From the NCBI GenBank assembly GCA_016200255.1, contig JACQFA010000009.1:1-46722 (forward strand): 46,722 bases of DNA, given 5' to 3'. Shown here one piece after another: positions 26,103 through 34,828 of this stretch; within the stretch, counting starts at the first letter, position 1; each line of letters opens with the position of its first letter. Origin of the DNA: Nitrospirota bacterium (GTDB lineage Bacteria; Nitrospirota; Nitrospiria; JACQBZ01). Made by a program: the position numbers and the translations under genes. The notes under the pieces are model-generated. The model searched no databases. It was not told the DNA's origin and worked only from the letters and a program-made list of their open reading frames with translations.

Positions 26103-26867
26103 TTAAAATGCACCGAGGTGTTGATACCAATTCCAGATCGCCGGTCCCGCAAAGAGAGAAACGACGGCTCCCAGGCTTAAGAACGGACCAAACGGAACAG
26201 CATGTTTTCTGGACTTCCCCTTGAAGGCCATCAGAAACAGCCCGACGACGGAACCGGCCAGCGCCCCGATGAAAATGGTCAGCAACACCTGTTTCCAACC
26301 GAGAAAAGCGCCGATCATCGCGATCAGCTTGATATCGCCTCCGCCCATCCCGCCCCGACTCAGCACGGCCACTCCATAGAACAACGACCCCCCCAAGAGG
26401 AAACCGATCAGGGCATTCAAAAAACCGAGGGGCAGGACGACCGATGACGCCAATCCGATGACGATGCCGGGCAATGTGATCCGATCCGGGATGATCTGGT
26501 GATCCAGATCGATGAACGTGATCACCAACAGGGATGAGTAAAGAAGCGAATAAACGGCCGTTGGGAAGCTGATCCCAAATCGCCAGACCAGCAGTACATA
26601 ACCGACGCCGTTCGCAAGCTCCACCAACGGATACCGCCACGAAATGGGCTGACCGCAGTCCCGGCACCGGCCGCGCAGGACCAAGAAACTGATGACGGGA
26701 ACGTTATCCCGCCAGCGGACCGGATGACGGCAGGACGGGCAGCGAGACGACGGCGCCATCAGGGATTCGTCGATCGGGAGGCGATGGATGCAGACATTCA
26801 GGAAGCTGCCGATGATCAATCCAAAGACCAGAGCGACCGAAAGGCTGTATAATAGGCTGTACTCCAT
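26103..26867 (-). CDS. pilD: Prepilin peptidase / N-methyltransferase PilD
   Basis: Inner-membrane aspartic protease that cleaves prepilin leaders and N-methylates residue +1. Product of 254 aa. After a hydrophobic N-terminal helix (VFGLIIGSFLNVCIHRLP) comes the zinc-binding tetracysteine loop CPSCRHPVRW…CRDCGQPISWRYP of the methyltransferase half. The peptidase half has hydrophobic helices and both catalytic aspartates, in DLDHQIIPDRIT and GGGDIKLIAMIG. Start at ATG 26867 with AGGGA at good spacing; the open frame begins at 26984 but those codons are unlike the family. First gene of the pilD-pilS-pilR group; its substrates include the nine prepilin-like products encoded between 7.5 and 19.8 kb. 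Confidence 0.95.
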   Translation of the reverse strand: MEYSLLYSLSVALVFGLIIGSFLNVCIHRLPIDESLMAPSSRCPSCRHPVRWRDNVPVISFLVLRGRCRDCGQPISWRYPLVELANGVGYVLLVWRFGISFPTAVYSLLYSSLLVITFIDLDHQIIPDRITLPGIVIGLASSVVLPLGFLNALIGFLLGGSLFYGVAVLSRGGMGGGDIKLIAMIGAFLGWKQVLLTIFIGALAGSVVGLFLMAFKGKSRKHAVPFGPFLSLGAVVSLFAGPAIWNWYQHLGAF

Positions 26868-26951
26868 GAGGATCCCTTCAGTGGGCGGCCGAAAACGCCT
26901 CACTATAGCACAGATCATCGACGCCATCAAGCCGGGCCGTGACTCATTAAC

Positions 26952-26981
26952 TTGACAGTCATTTTTATAACACGTTATAAT
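26952..26981 (+). promoter_or_regulatory. Strong sigma-70-type promoter of gpsA with overlapping palindrome
   Basis: TTGACA (26952-26957), 18-base spacer, TATAAT (26976-26981): both boxes perfect. The palindrome TTATAAC-AC-GTTATAA (26965-26980; 7-base arms) overlaps the spacer and the -10 box. A repressor bound there would block transcription. The region is divergent between pilD and gpsA. Confidence 0.75.
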
Positions 26982-27027
26982 CAAAAAGTTTCTGACTCAC
27001 ACGAACCTCTTTCAGGGACCGTCCACC

Positions 27028-28032
27028 ATGTCCACAAAAATTGCCGTGATCGGCGGCGGAAACTGGGGCACCAGTTTAGCCTTTCTCATGGCCGATAAGG
27101 GTTTCAACGTTTCGATCTGGGTTTACGAAAAAGAACTCGTCGCGGCGATTAATGAACGGCACGAAAATATCTTGTTCATGCCGGGGGTCGCGCTCTCGCC
27201 CAAGATCCGAGCGACCTCCTCTCTGGAAGAATCCATCGCGGGCGCCGAGGCGGTGGTGTTTGTCGTCCCATCCCATGTGGCCCGAACGGTATTGATAAAG
27301 CTGGCGACGCTTCTTCCCAAGACAACGCCAATCATCAGTGCCACCAAGGGGATTGAAAACGACACGCTCCTTTTGATGTCACAGGTGATGGAGGAAATCC
27401 TCCCGGCTTCCCGTTCCAACATCGCCGTTCTTTCCGGACCCAGTTTCGCCAAGGAAGTCTGCCAGCGCCACCCGACCGCCGTCTCGCTCGCGGCGAAAAA
27501 CCGCAACCTGGCCGTACGGCTGCAGCCCCTTTTTATCACGCCCTATTTCAAAACATTTACAACGACGGATATCATCGGAGTGCAACTTGGCGGCGCGTTG
27601 AAAAATGTGATCGCGCTGGCCGCCGGCGGGGCGGACGGCCTCGGTTTCGGCCACAATACCCGGGCCGCGCTCATCTCCCGCGGGCTGGCCGAGACCATCC
27701 GGCTGGGACAGGCTCTGGGTGCCGACCCGAAAACCTTTTCCGGGCTGTCCGGACTGGGCGATCTGATCCTGACCGCCACGGGGGCCCTGAGCCGCAACCG
27801 AACGGTGGGTTATCAGATCGGTCTCGGCATGAAGCTCGCCGATATACTAAAAGAGATGAAGATGGTGGCCGAGGGCGTTCAGACCACACGGGCCGCCTAC
27901 CACCTGGCCAAAAAACACGGCGTCCGAATGCCGATTGTCCAGGAGATCTATTCCGTCCTGTTCGAGGACAAAGATCCGCATCAGGCCGTCACGGATCTGA
28001 TGGAGAGCGCCGCGGGGGATGAAGTAAGTTAG
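27028..28032 (+). CDS. gpsA: Glycerol-3-phosphate dehydrogenase [NAD(P)+]
   Basis: Reduces dihydroxyacetone phosphate to sn-glycerol-3-phosphate for phospholipid synthesis; cytoplasmic. The 334-residue protein has the N-terminal Rossmann motif VIGGGNWGTSLAFLMADKG, followed by VFVVPSHVAR, SATKGIEND and SGPSFAKEVC. The catalytic lysine is in GGALKNVIALAAGGADGLG, and FSGLSGLGDLILT and SRNRTVGY are family signatures. Normal length. Start ATG 27028, preceded by a strong promoter. First gene of a same-strand run gpsA - Na/Pi symporter - larB - larC - antiporter. Confidence 0.97.
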   Translation: MSTKIAVIGGGNWGTSLAFLMADKGFNVSIWVYEKELVAAINERHENILFMPGVALSPKIRATSSLEESIAGAEAVVFVVPSHVARTVLIKLATLLPKTTPIISATKGIENDTLLLMSQVMEEILPASRSNIAVLSGPSFAKEVCQRHPTAVSLAAKNRNLAVRLQPLFITPYFKTFTTTDIIGVQLGGALKNVIALAAGGADGLGFGHNTRAALISRGLAETIRLGQALGADPKTFSGLSGLGDLILTATGALSRNRTVGYQIGLGMKLADILKEMKMVAEGVQTTRAAYHLAKKHGVRMPIVQEIYSVLFEDKDPHQAVTDLMESAAGDEVS

Positions 28033-28050
28033 GATGAAAGGACCGTCCGG

Positions 28051-29664
28051 TTGACCACCCTGATGCTCTTTAGCCTGCTTGGCGGAGTCGCCCTTCTGCT
28101 CTACGGTCTTCAATTGGCTGGCGACGGGCTGCAGGGACTCGCCGGAGCGCAGCTCCGATCCATTCTGGCGACCTTTTCGAAAAACCGTTTGCTGGGATTG
28201 GCGGCCGGCGCCTTTATTACGGCCGTCATCCAGAGCAGCAGCGCGACAACGGTAATGCTGGTCGGATTCACCAGCGCCGGCTTGATGACGCTTTCCCAAA
28301 CGGTCGCGCTGATCCTGGGCGCCGATATCGGCACCACTCTCACGGTCCAGTTGATCGCCTTTCAAATTACCGATTATGCGCTGGCCATTCTGTCGGTCGG
28401 CTTCGCCCTCTTTTTCTTCGGCAAGCCACGCCGTCTTAAACTGACCGGAACGGCCCTCTTCGGCTTTGGACTGATCTTCTTCTCCTTAAAACTCCTGTCG
28501 GATGGCATGGCGCCGCTCAAGGACAATGCCTTGGTGGGCCAGATGCTGTTGAGCGTCCGCGATGCCCCGATCTGGGGCATCCTGCTCTCGGCCGCCCTGA
28601 CCGCCCTTCTCTCCAGCAGTGCCGCCACAATCGGGATCGCGATTGCGTTTGCCACGCAGGGACTACTGCCTCTGACCTCGGCCATTCCGATCATCCTGGG
28701 AGCCAACGTCGGAACCTGCGCCACGGCCTGGATAGTCAGCCTGGGTACGACGACCGAGGCCAAGCGCGTGGCTCTGGCCCATATTCTGTTCAAACTCCTT
28801 GGGGTCCTTCTGGTGTTGCCGTTCCTCCATCTGTTTGAGGGATATGTCGGCCGGACTTCGGACAACATCGTCCGGCAGGTCGCAAACGCACACACGCTGT
28901 TCAACTTCGGGATCGCGCTTCTTTTCCTGCCGTTCACCGGGCCGCTCGCCCGGCTGGTCGCCTGGCTGCTTCCCGAGAAGCCCTCGCTGGAAGAATATTC
29001 ACGGCCGAAATACCTGGACCCGCTGGTACTGGATTCGCCGGCCCTGGCCTTGGGTCAGGCCACGCGGGAAGCCCTTCGGATGTCGGACATTGTTCTGGAC
29101 ATGTACCGGGAAACGATCCGCGTTTTCACGGAGAACAACCAGGAGGTTCAGGAGCAGATCGAACGGAAGGACGACTGGGTGGATACATTAAATCGCGAGA
29201 TCAAACTCTACATCACAAAGCTCTCGGCCAAGTCGCTCACGGAGGAACAGTCGGAACGGGAGGTGGCCCTTCTGGCCTTAAGCAGCGATCTGGAAACCAT
29301 TGGCGACATCATCGATCGGAACTTGATGGAGCTGGCCAAGAAAAAAATTTATAAAGGCCTCCGGTTCTCGGATCGGGGGCTGAAGGAGATCGTCGAGCTT
29401 CACAACCGCGTGGGGCAGAATTTCGAACAGGTGATCTCGGCTTTTGCGAGCCAGGATTCGGGACTGGCCCAGCGCGTGATCCAAGCCAAGGACGAGATCA
29501 CGCATCTCGAACGCGAACTGCGCGCCGCGCATATCCAACGGCTGCATGACGGGCTTCCGGAATCAATCGAGACCAGCGCGATTCATCTGGACATATTAAC
29601 GAACCTGGTCCGAATCAATCACCACGTGACCAGCATCGCGTATCCGATTATTCAATCGGAATAG
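28051..29664 (+). CDS. Na+/phosphate cotransporter-family protein with PhoU-like C-terminus
   Basis: A 537-residue inner-membrane transporter of the PNaS (NptA/YjbB) family. About nine hydrophobic helices occupy residues 1-310 and contain the two family repeats QSSSATTVMLVGFTSAGLMT and LLSSSAATIGIAIAFATQG, each followed by a glycine-rich block (LGADIGTTLTVQ, LGANVGTCATAW). Residues from about 345 to the end are a helical PhoU-like cytoplasmic domain. Likely to couple Na+ to phosphate movement, in uptake or export. The start is a TTG at 28051 with AAAGGA upstream; an ATG at 28063 is an alternative. Starts 18 bases after gpsA. Confidence 0.92.
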   Translation: MTTLMLFSLLGGVALLLYGLQLAGDGLQGLAGAQLRSILATFSKNRLLGLAAGAFITAVIQSSSATTVMLVGFTSAGLMTLSQTVALILGADIGTTLTVQLIAFQITDYALAILSVGFALFFFGKPRRLKLTGTALFGFGLIFFSLKLLSDGMAPLKDNALVGQMLLSVRDAPIWGILLSAALTALLSSSAATIGIAIAFATQGLLPLTSAIPIILGANVGTCATAWIVSLGTTTEAKRVALAHILFKLLGVLLVLPFLHLFEGYVGRTSDNIVRQVANAHTLFNFGIALLFLPFTGPLARLVAWLLPEKPSLEEYSRPKYLDPLVLDSPALALGQATREALRMSDIVLDMYRETIRVFTENNQEVQEQIERKDDWVDTLNREIKLYITKLSAKSLTEEQSEREVALLALSSDLETIGDIIDRNLMELAKKKIYKGLRFSDRGLKEIVELHNRVGQNFEQVISAFASQDSGLAQRVIQAKDEITHLERELRAAHIQRLHDGLPESIETSAIHLDILTNLVRINHHVTSIAYPIIQSE

Positions 29665-29667
29665 ACG

Positions 29668-30438
29668 ATGGACTCGATGGCGATTCAGAAATTGCTGGCC
29701 CGGGTAAAAAAAGGTGACCTCTCCGTGGACGCGGCCATGAAGCGGCTTCGGCATATGCCCTATGAACCGCTGGGCTTCGCCGCGATCGATCACCATCGGT
29801 CCCTCCGCCAGGGACATCCCGAGGTGGTATTCTGCGAGGGAAAGAGGCCTGATCAGGTCCTGGCCATCATCCGCCGGATGAAAGCGGCTGGCCATCCGGT
29901 TCTGGCGACACGGGCCACGCCCAAATTATTTCAGACCGTCAAGCGGATGGAACGCGGAGCGCTCTACCACGATTTGGCCCGTGCGATCACGATTCCCCGG
30001 AAGAACCGTCCGGAGCTTCCGCGTGGATCGAAATCGGCCGGCGGGGTTTTGATCATTACGGCCGGGACGTCGGACATTCCGGTGGCGGAGGAAGCGAAGG
30101 TCACCTTGGAATTTCTGGGCGGGAGCGTCGAAACCATTTATGATGTCGGCGTGGCCGGCCTCCATCGCCTCTTGGATCACCGTTCGCGCATCGAGGCGGC
30201 CCGCGTCCTGATCGTGGCGGCCGGAATGGACGGCGTACTGGCCAGCGTGATCGGCGGCTGGGTGGACAAACCGATCGTGGCCGTGCCGACCAGCATCGGC
30301 TATGGCGCCAGCTTCGGCGGCATTGCGGCGCTCCTGACGATGCTGAATTCCTGTGCCGCCGGCGTGGCGGTCGTGAATATCGACAACGGCTTCGGTGCGG
30401 CCATGCTGGCGCACCGGATCATGAGAACGACGATTTGA
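29668..30438 (+). CDS. larB: Nickel-pincer cofactor biosynthesis protein LarB
   Basis: LarB carboxylates and hydrolyses nicotinic acid adenine dinucleotide to pyridinium-3,5-biscarboxylic acid mononucleotide, the first step of the Ni-pincer nucleotide cofactor of lactate racemase-type enzymes. The 256-residue protein begins with a LarB-specific helical region (LGFAAIDHHRSLRQGHPEVV, FCEGKRPDQ) and ends in an AIR-carboxylase-like (PurE) domain: LIITAGTSDIPVAEEAKVTL, GVAGLHRLL, VVAGMDG-like VAAGMDGVLASVIGG, and VPTSIGYGASFGGIAALLTM. Located three bases after the transporter and 41 bases before larC. LarE and a LarA-type racemase are not in this window. Confidence 0.95.
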   Translation: MDSMAIQKLLARVKKGDLSVDAAMKRLRHMPYEPLGFAAIDHHRSLRQGHPEVVFCEGKRPDQVLAIIRRMKAAGHPVLATRATPKLFQTVKRMERGALYHDLARAITIPRKNRPELPRGSKSAGGVLIITAGTSDIPVAEEAKVTLEFLGGSVETIYDVGVAGLHRLLDHRSRIEAARVLIVAAGMDGVLASVIGGWVDKPIVAVPTSIGYGASFGGIAALLTMLNSCAAGVAVVNIDNGFGAAMLAHRIMRTTI

Positions 30439-30479
30439 AATTTTAGATTTGAGATTACTACAAATAGAAACGAGGTCAT

Positions 30480-31685
30480 ATGAAGATTGCCTACTTTGAC
30501 TGCTTCTCGGGCGTCAGCGGGGATATGATCCTGGGCGCCATGGTGGATGCGGGACTTGAACTCCCGCGCCTCAAGATGCGGCTGAACCAACTTCCCATAA
30601 AGGGGTTCGAGCTTAAAACTCGTTCGGCGCAGCGCGGGCCTTTTATCGGGACGAAGGTGGACGTGCATGTCCAGCCTCAAAAACAGAAATCCTATGAAAT
30701 TCGCGAGCTGGAAAATGTGATCCGTCACAGCAGGCTGGACGATTCGACCAAAAAAACGGTCGAGGCGATCCTGGAGCGATGGATCAAGGCCGAGATCAAG
30801 GCCCACGGCTCGGCCAAAGACCTCCGGTTTCAGGCCGATCAGGCCATTGATCTGTTGATCGATATCGTCGGCTGCGTCCTGGGACTCAGTCTCATGGGGA
30901 TCGATGAGGTGATGGCCTCATCCTTGAACCTTGGAAGCGGGGTGGTCGATGTCCACGGCCAGAAGGTCCAGGTGCCGGCGCCGACGACCGCGGAACTGGT
31001 CCGGGGGTTTACGGTCTATTCCAGCGGGCCCCGGCAGGAGTTGACGACCCCGACCGGGGCCGCGATCATTACCACGTTGGTCACCTCCAGCGGCCCTTTC
31101 CCCGAAATGCGTCTCCAGAAAGTCGGTTACGGCGCTGGAAACCATGAATTTCCCAACTGGCCCAACATGCTCCGGATGCTGGTGGGCGAATCCCAACAGA
31201 TCACCCAGACAGACCGGATGATCCAGCTGGAGACCAATATCGACGATCTCAATCCCCAGGTGTACGAGCACTTGATGGAACGTCTTTTTGCGGCCGATGC
31301 CATGGATGTTTACCTGACACCCATCACAATGAAGAAGGGTCGACCGGGGATTCTGTTGTCCGTCCTGGCCGAACAGCATCAGGCCGCGGCCCTGTCGGAG
31401 ATTGTGTTTGAGGAAACAACCACGCTTGGAATCCGGCAGATGGATGTCCAGCGTCGTAAACTGCCCCGCGCCTCCCAGACGGTTGAGACCCGCTTCGGCC
31501 CCGTTCAGATCAAGGTCGTCACACGGTCCGGCGGCCTTCAGAAACGGCTGCCGGAATACCAGGACTGCAAACGGATTGCCCAGGAAACCGGCCTGCCGCT
31601 CCGGCAGATCATGGATGAGCTGGAGGCGACGCTCAATTCGCCGTCCCGCGGCCCGCGACAAAACCCGGCGAGAGGCTCTTCGTGA
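30480..31685 (+). CDS. larC: Nickel-insertion cyclometallase LarC, uninterrupted
   Basis: LarC uses CTP to insert nickel into the pincer precursor, forming the Ni-C bond of the mature cofactor. The 401-residue protein starts MKIAYFDCFSGVSGDMILGA, the family signature, and continues through LNLGSGVVDVHG, PAPTTAELVRGF, ELTTPTGAAIITTL and YGAGNHEFPNWPNMLRM to the C-terminal LarC2 half (LETNIDDLNPQVYEHLMERL, TPITMKKGRPGILLSVL). In Lactobacillus plantarum LarC is made by a programmed frameshift between larC1 and larC2; here both parts are one continuous frame. The stop overlaps the next gene's GTG start as GTGA. Confidence 0.96.
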   Translation: MKIAYFDCFSGVSGDMILGAMVDAGLELPRLKMRLNQLPIKGFELKTRSAQRGPFIGTKVDVHVQPQKQKSYEIRELENVIRHSRLDDSTKKTVEAILERWIKAEIKAHGSAKDLRFQADQAIDLLIDIVGCVLGLSLMGIDEVMASSLNLGSGVVDVHGQKVQVPAPTTAELVRGFTVYSSGPRQELTTPTGAAIITTLVTSSGPFPEMRLQKVGYGAGNHEFPNWPNMLRMLVGESQQITQTDRMIQLETNIDDLNPQVYEHLMERLFAADAMDVYLTPITMKKGRPGILLSVLAEQHQAAALSEIVFEETTTLGIRQMDVQRRKLPRASQTVETRFGPVQIKVVTRSGGLQKRLPEYQDCKRIAQETGLPLRQIMDELEATLNSPSRGPRQNPARGSS

Positions 31686-32686
31686 GCGGACTATGGCTGT
31701 TGCTGGGCCTGGTCATTATACTGAGCGGGTCCTACCTCTTTACCAACGGCATCGAATGGGTCGGGAAACGTCTCCATCTTTCCGAAGGCGTGGTGGGAAG
31801 TGTCCTGGCCGGGGTGGGCACGGCGATGCCGGAAACCATGGTCCCGTTCATTGCCATTTTTTTCGGAAACGGTAAGGCCCGTGAAAGCGTCGGGATCGGA
31901 GCGATTCTCGGCGCCCCTTTGATGCTGACCTGCCTGGCCCTCCCTCTCCTGGGGCTGGGCATACTCTTTTTCTCACGGCTAGGAAAACGGACCACCGAAA
32001 TCCGACTGAATGCACTGCACGTCAGAATGGATCTGGGTGTCTTTCTAACCTCCTACGGAATCGCCTTGCTGATGGCCCTGCTCCCGGTTCGGGAGTCGGG
32101 GCAATGGATTCATCATGCCGCCGCCGGCATTCTGATTGGACTCTACCTGCTTTATCTGTGGCGTCTGCTGGGCAGGGAAGGGGCCGTGGGTGAAGATCTG
32201 GAGCCGTTGATCCTCTCCCGAAGCCTGACCCGAAATCATGACAGCCCACACACGGCCTTAATCCTAACGCAGGTCGCGCTGGGCTTCGGGCTTGTCATCG
32301 GCGGCGCGTACCTTTTTGTAGAGGGCATGCAACGGTTGTCCCAGATCCTTGACATTTCACCTCTCACCCTCTCACTGATTATTACACCGATCGCCACGGA
32401 GCTTCCTGAAACCTTCAACAGCTTTATCTGGATCGCCCAAGGCAAGGACACGCTGGCCGTGGCCAATATTACCGGGGCGATGGTTTTCCAAAGCACGTTT
32501 CCGGTCTCGATCGGACTCATCGGCACGTCCTGGCAACTGGACCGTTCCGGGCTGGCCAGCGCCGGCCTTGCGATCCTGGCCGCTTTTGTGCTATATAGCC
32601 TTATCCGATTCCGGGGTCGGTGGCACCCGATTCATTTAATCTTTTGCCTGGTTTTTTACTTGACGTACGTTCTCTATGCGTTTTAA
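31682..32686 (+). CDS. Ca2+/Na+ antiporter-like membrane protein (CaCA superfamily)
   Basis: A 334-residue inner-membrane protein with about ten hydrophobic helices in two halves. Each half carries an alpha-repeat with the ion-binding Pro-Glu motif: AGVGTAMPETMVPFIAIFFG near 40-60 and ITPIATELPETFNSFIWIAQ near 235-255. A hydrophilic loop (about 165-190) separates the halves, as in YrbG-type exchangers. Substrate may be Ca2+/Na+ or another divalent cation. Starts with GTG at 31682, overlapping the larC stop by four bases. Coupling to larC raises the possibility of a link to metal supply, but the family is not known for nickel. Confidence 0.88.
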   Translation: MSGLWLLLGLVIILSGSYLFTNGIEWVGKRLHLSEGVVGSVLAGVGTAMPETMVPFIAIFFGNGKARESVGIGAILGAPLMLTCLALPLLGLGILFFSRLGKRTTEIRLNALHVRMDLGVFLTSYGIALLMALLPVRESGQWIHHAAAGILIGLYLLYLWRLLGREGAVGEDLEPLILSRSLTRNHDSPHTALILTQVALGFGLVIGGAYLFVEGMQRLSQILDISPLTLSLIITPIATELPETFNSFIWIAQGKDTLAVANITGAMVFQSTFPVSIGLIGTSWQLDRSGLASAGLAILAAFVLYSLIRFRGRWHPIHLIFCLVFYLTYVLYAF

Positions 32687-32731
32687 CCAGCGCTCTGTGG
32701 GCATCTTGCCCGGGAAGGAATCATTCCGGCC

Positions 32732-33841
32732 GTGAGATCTCTCCGAAATTCCCTTTCCCTTGCTCTCCTGATCTTCATCTTACTTCAGGCCAACCGATCG
32801 GTCTGGGGATTTGAGTTCAAAGGTTTTGCCGATGTCACCTACACCCGCAGCTCGGTTGATCCCGGTATCGATCCGGGCGGCCGAAACGGCTCGTTCGCTC
32901 TCGGCCAGTTCGATCTTTTTCTAACCCAGCCGCTTGAGAACCGGCTCGATGTCTTAAGCGAGCTGGTGGTGGAATCGAACAAGCTCGGGGATACGTTTAT
33001 TGATCTGGAGCGCCTGCAGATCAGCTATTTTTTTAGCGATGCGCTCAAACTTCATGCCGGCCGGTTTCACAATATCCTCGGATACTGGAACACGGCCTAT
33101 CACCATGCCGCTCTTTTCCCTACCACGATCGAACGACCCAAGTTTCTCGCGTTTGAAGATGACGGCGGGATCCTTCCGGTTCATCTGGTGGGCGTGTGGC
33201 TGTCCGGACAGGTCGCCACTGCGCTGGCCGAGATCGATTACGGCATCATGGCCGGTAACGGACCCAGCCTCAAGACCGATCAGGTTCGTTTTGTCCTGGA
33301 TCCCGATAACATCTCCGATCCGAACAAGAACAAGGCCGTCTCGGCAAACGTCACCTTCAAACCGTCGATTCCGGCGGGGTTGGGACTCGGAGTTTTCGGT
33401 AATACCAGTCAGGTGCCGATCGTGGACAGCTCCATGTCGCCGATTCAGCAGGTGGACCAATCGATCCTCGGCGCGGATCTGTTTTATGACAACACCCTGA
33501 ACGGATCAAGCGGTCTCGAGCTTTTGGCGGAGTATTACCGCTTTATGGACAAAGATTCCCAAGCGAACACCGGCAATTTCATCAGCACCGCCTACTATGT
33601 CCAGTCCGGTTACCACCTCACGGAACGATTCATCCCCTACCTTCGCTATGAACAGGTCCGGATCGAGGCCGGCGATCCTTATTTCCTCAAGCTCGGCACC
33701 ACGAATTCAAACCGCTGGGTGTACGGGTTGCGTTACTCTTTAAACCCCAACAGCGCACTGAAGGCGGAAGTGAGGATCGTGGACCAGGTCGGGCTGGACC
33801 GATATAACGAGTACGCGGCCCAATGGGCCTTTGGATTCTAA
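32732..33841 (+). CDS. Outer-membrane porin-like beta-barrel protein
   Basis: A 369-residue exported protein. Residues 1-26 form a signal peptide (SLALLIFILLQANRSVWG) and the mature part begins FEFKGFADVTYTRSSVD. The rest is amphipathic beta strands (ISYFFSDALKLHAGRFHNIL, AYYVQSGYHLTERFIPYLRY, WVYGLRYSLNPNSALKAEV), ending AAQWAFGF with the C-terminal Phe used by the Bam machinery. The pattern resembles phosphate-selective or short-chain porins, but the substrate is not shown. Translation starts at GTG 32732; AAGGA lies about 12 bases upstream. The stop overlaps the next gene's start as TAATG, tying it to the PstS-like protein. Confidence 0.85.
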   Translation: MRSLRNSLSLALLIFILLQANRSVWGFEFKGFADVTYTRSSVDPGIDPGGRNGSFALGQFDLFLTQPLENRLDVLSELVVESNKLGDTFIDLERLQISYFFSDALKLHAGRFHNILGYWNTAYHHAALFPTTIERPKFLAFEDDGGILPVHLVGVWLSGQVATALAEIDYGIMAGNGPSLKTDQVRFVLDPDNISDPNKNKAVSANVTFKPSIPAGLGLGVFGNTSQVPIVDSSMSPIQQVDQSILGADLFYDNTLNGSSGLELLAEYYRFMDKDSQANTGNFISTAYYVQSGYHLTERFIPYLRYEQVRIEAGDPYFLKLGTTNSNRWVYGLRYSLNPNSALKAEVRIVDQVGLDRYNEYAAQWAFGF

Positions 33842-34323
33842 TGTTGCGAACAGCTCAAAAGACCGTCGTATCATGGATCCTTTTAATGGGGGCATTGCAT
33901 GCATGGCCCCTGCAGGCCGACCTGGCCGCGCAAGAAACCAAGCGGGCGACGGAAACGATGGCCGTCGTCGCCGGGATGGGTTTTCCCAAAGACCGGATGA
34001 CGATCAAGGAATTGAAAGCGATCTATCTGGGAGAAATTCAATTGCTGAAGGACCTCTGGATCCATCCGATTGATCAACGGGAGAACCGGCCGATCCGCAA
34101 TAACTTTTTAGAGCAAGTCGTCAATATGACGCGAGACCGGTACATTGATTACTGGAACCAGCGGCTTTTCCGCTATGGGGGGTTCTCCCCCCTGCTGAAG
34201 AACAACAGTCGCGAGGTGATCGAAGCAGTCCGGGAACAGGATGGAGGCGTCGGTTACGTTTGGTTGGACGAAGCTCGTAACGAACCGGGAATCAAGATTC
34301 TTTTGACCCTGGACAAGCCATAA
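33841..34323 (+). CDS. PstS-like periplasmic substrate-binding protein, short form
   Basis: A 160-residue exported protein. From the ATG at 33841 (TAATG junction) the signal peptide is MLRTAQKTVVSWILLMGALH with cleavage near WPLQADLAA. The mature part follows the small PBP-like domain often annotated as phosphate ABC transporter substrate-binding: MTIKELKAIYLGEIQLLKDL, HPIDQRENRPIRNNFLEQVV, DYWNQRLFRYGGFSPLLKNN, GGVGYVWLDEA. It is about half the length of canonical PstS, and no pstCAB follow. It sits between a porin and a two-component system, so it may be a ligand-presenting partner of the Cache kinase. An earlier ATG at 33823 is possible. Confidence 0.82.
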   Translation: MLRTAQKTVVSWILLMGALHAWPLQADLAAQETKRATETMAVVAGMGFPKDRMTIKELKAIYLGEIQLLKDLWIHPIDQRENRPIRNNFLEQVVNMTRDRYIDYWNQRLFRYGGFSPLLKNNSREVIEAVREQDGGVGYVWLDEARNEPGIKILLTLDKP

Positions 34324-34342
34324 TTCGACCTCGCTGGCGTGT

Positions 34343-34371
34343 TTGACAACCTCAGATCCCAATGTTAGAAT
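34343..34371 (+). promoter_or_regulatory. Sigma-70-type promoter of the REC-kinase-HD-GYP operon
   Basis: TTGACA (34343-34348), a 17-base spacer, TAGAAT (34366-34371; 5/6). It starts about 20 bases after the PstS-like stop and precedes the response regulator at 34444 with a leader of some 65 bases. It indicates that the signalling genes can be transcribed without the porin pair. Confidence 0.75.
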
Positions 34372-34443
34372 CAGCCCATCTATTTCGTTCGCCTTACAGC
34401 CTTTTCAACCCTTCACAGGACCCTATCGGGAAAGGTTGGCCGG

Positions 34444-34827
34444 TTGGAACCCGTCAAGATCCTCATAGCGGACGACGAACCCTACATCGTCCGCTCGTTG
34501 TCCTATATCCTCCAGCGGGAAGGCATTTCCTTTGATATAGCCACGGATGGTCAACAGACCATCGAAAAGGCCAGGCGTCTCAAACCCAAACTCCTCTTCC
34601 TGGACATTATGATGCCCCGCAAGTCAGGGTTGGAAGTCTGCACCCTGATTAAGCAGGATCCCGCGCTGCGCGCGATTCATATCATCATGCTGACCGCTAA
34701 AGGACAGGAAGACGACAAACAAAAAAGTCGGTCGGCCGGGGCCGATGAGTACATTACCAAACCGTTCAGCCCCCGACAGGTTTTGGAGCGCGTGAAGGAC
34801 ATTTTGGGAGGTCGGATCGGGTCCTAA
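34444..34827 (+). CDS. Single-domain response regulator (CheY-like)
   Basis: A 127-residue receiver domain with no output domain. Acidic pocket in ILIADDEPYIVRS, phospho-acceptor Asp in LLFLDIMMPRKSG near residue 54, Thr in IIMLTAKGQEDD and the conserved Lys in GADEYITKPFSPRQ. The start is TTG 34444 (frame conserved immediately downstream). It ends one base before the histidine kinase gene. It may be phosphorylated by that kinase and relay to the HD-GYP protein encoded after it, or act as a phosphate sink. Confidence 0.93.
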   Translation: MEPVKILIADDEPYIVRSLSYILQREGISFDIATDGQQTIEKARRLKPKLLFLDIMMPRKSGLEVCTLIKQDPALRAIHIIMLTAKGQEDDKQKSRSAGADEYITKPFSPRQVLERVKDILGGRIGS

Positions 34828-34828
34828 T

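Noticed and set aside
32704..32716. GGGCA-TCT-TGCCC hairpin before the porin gene as a terminator
   Set aside because: Five-base stem without a T run; too weak to call.
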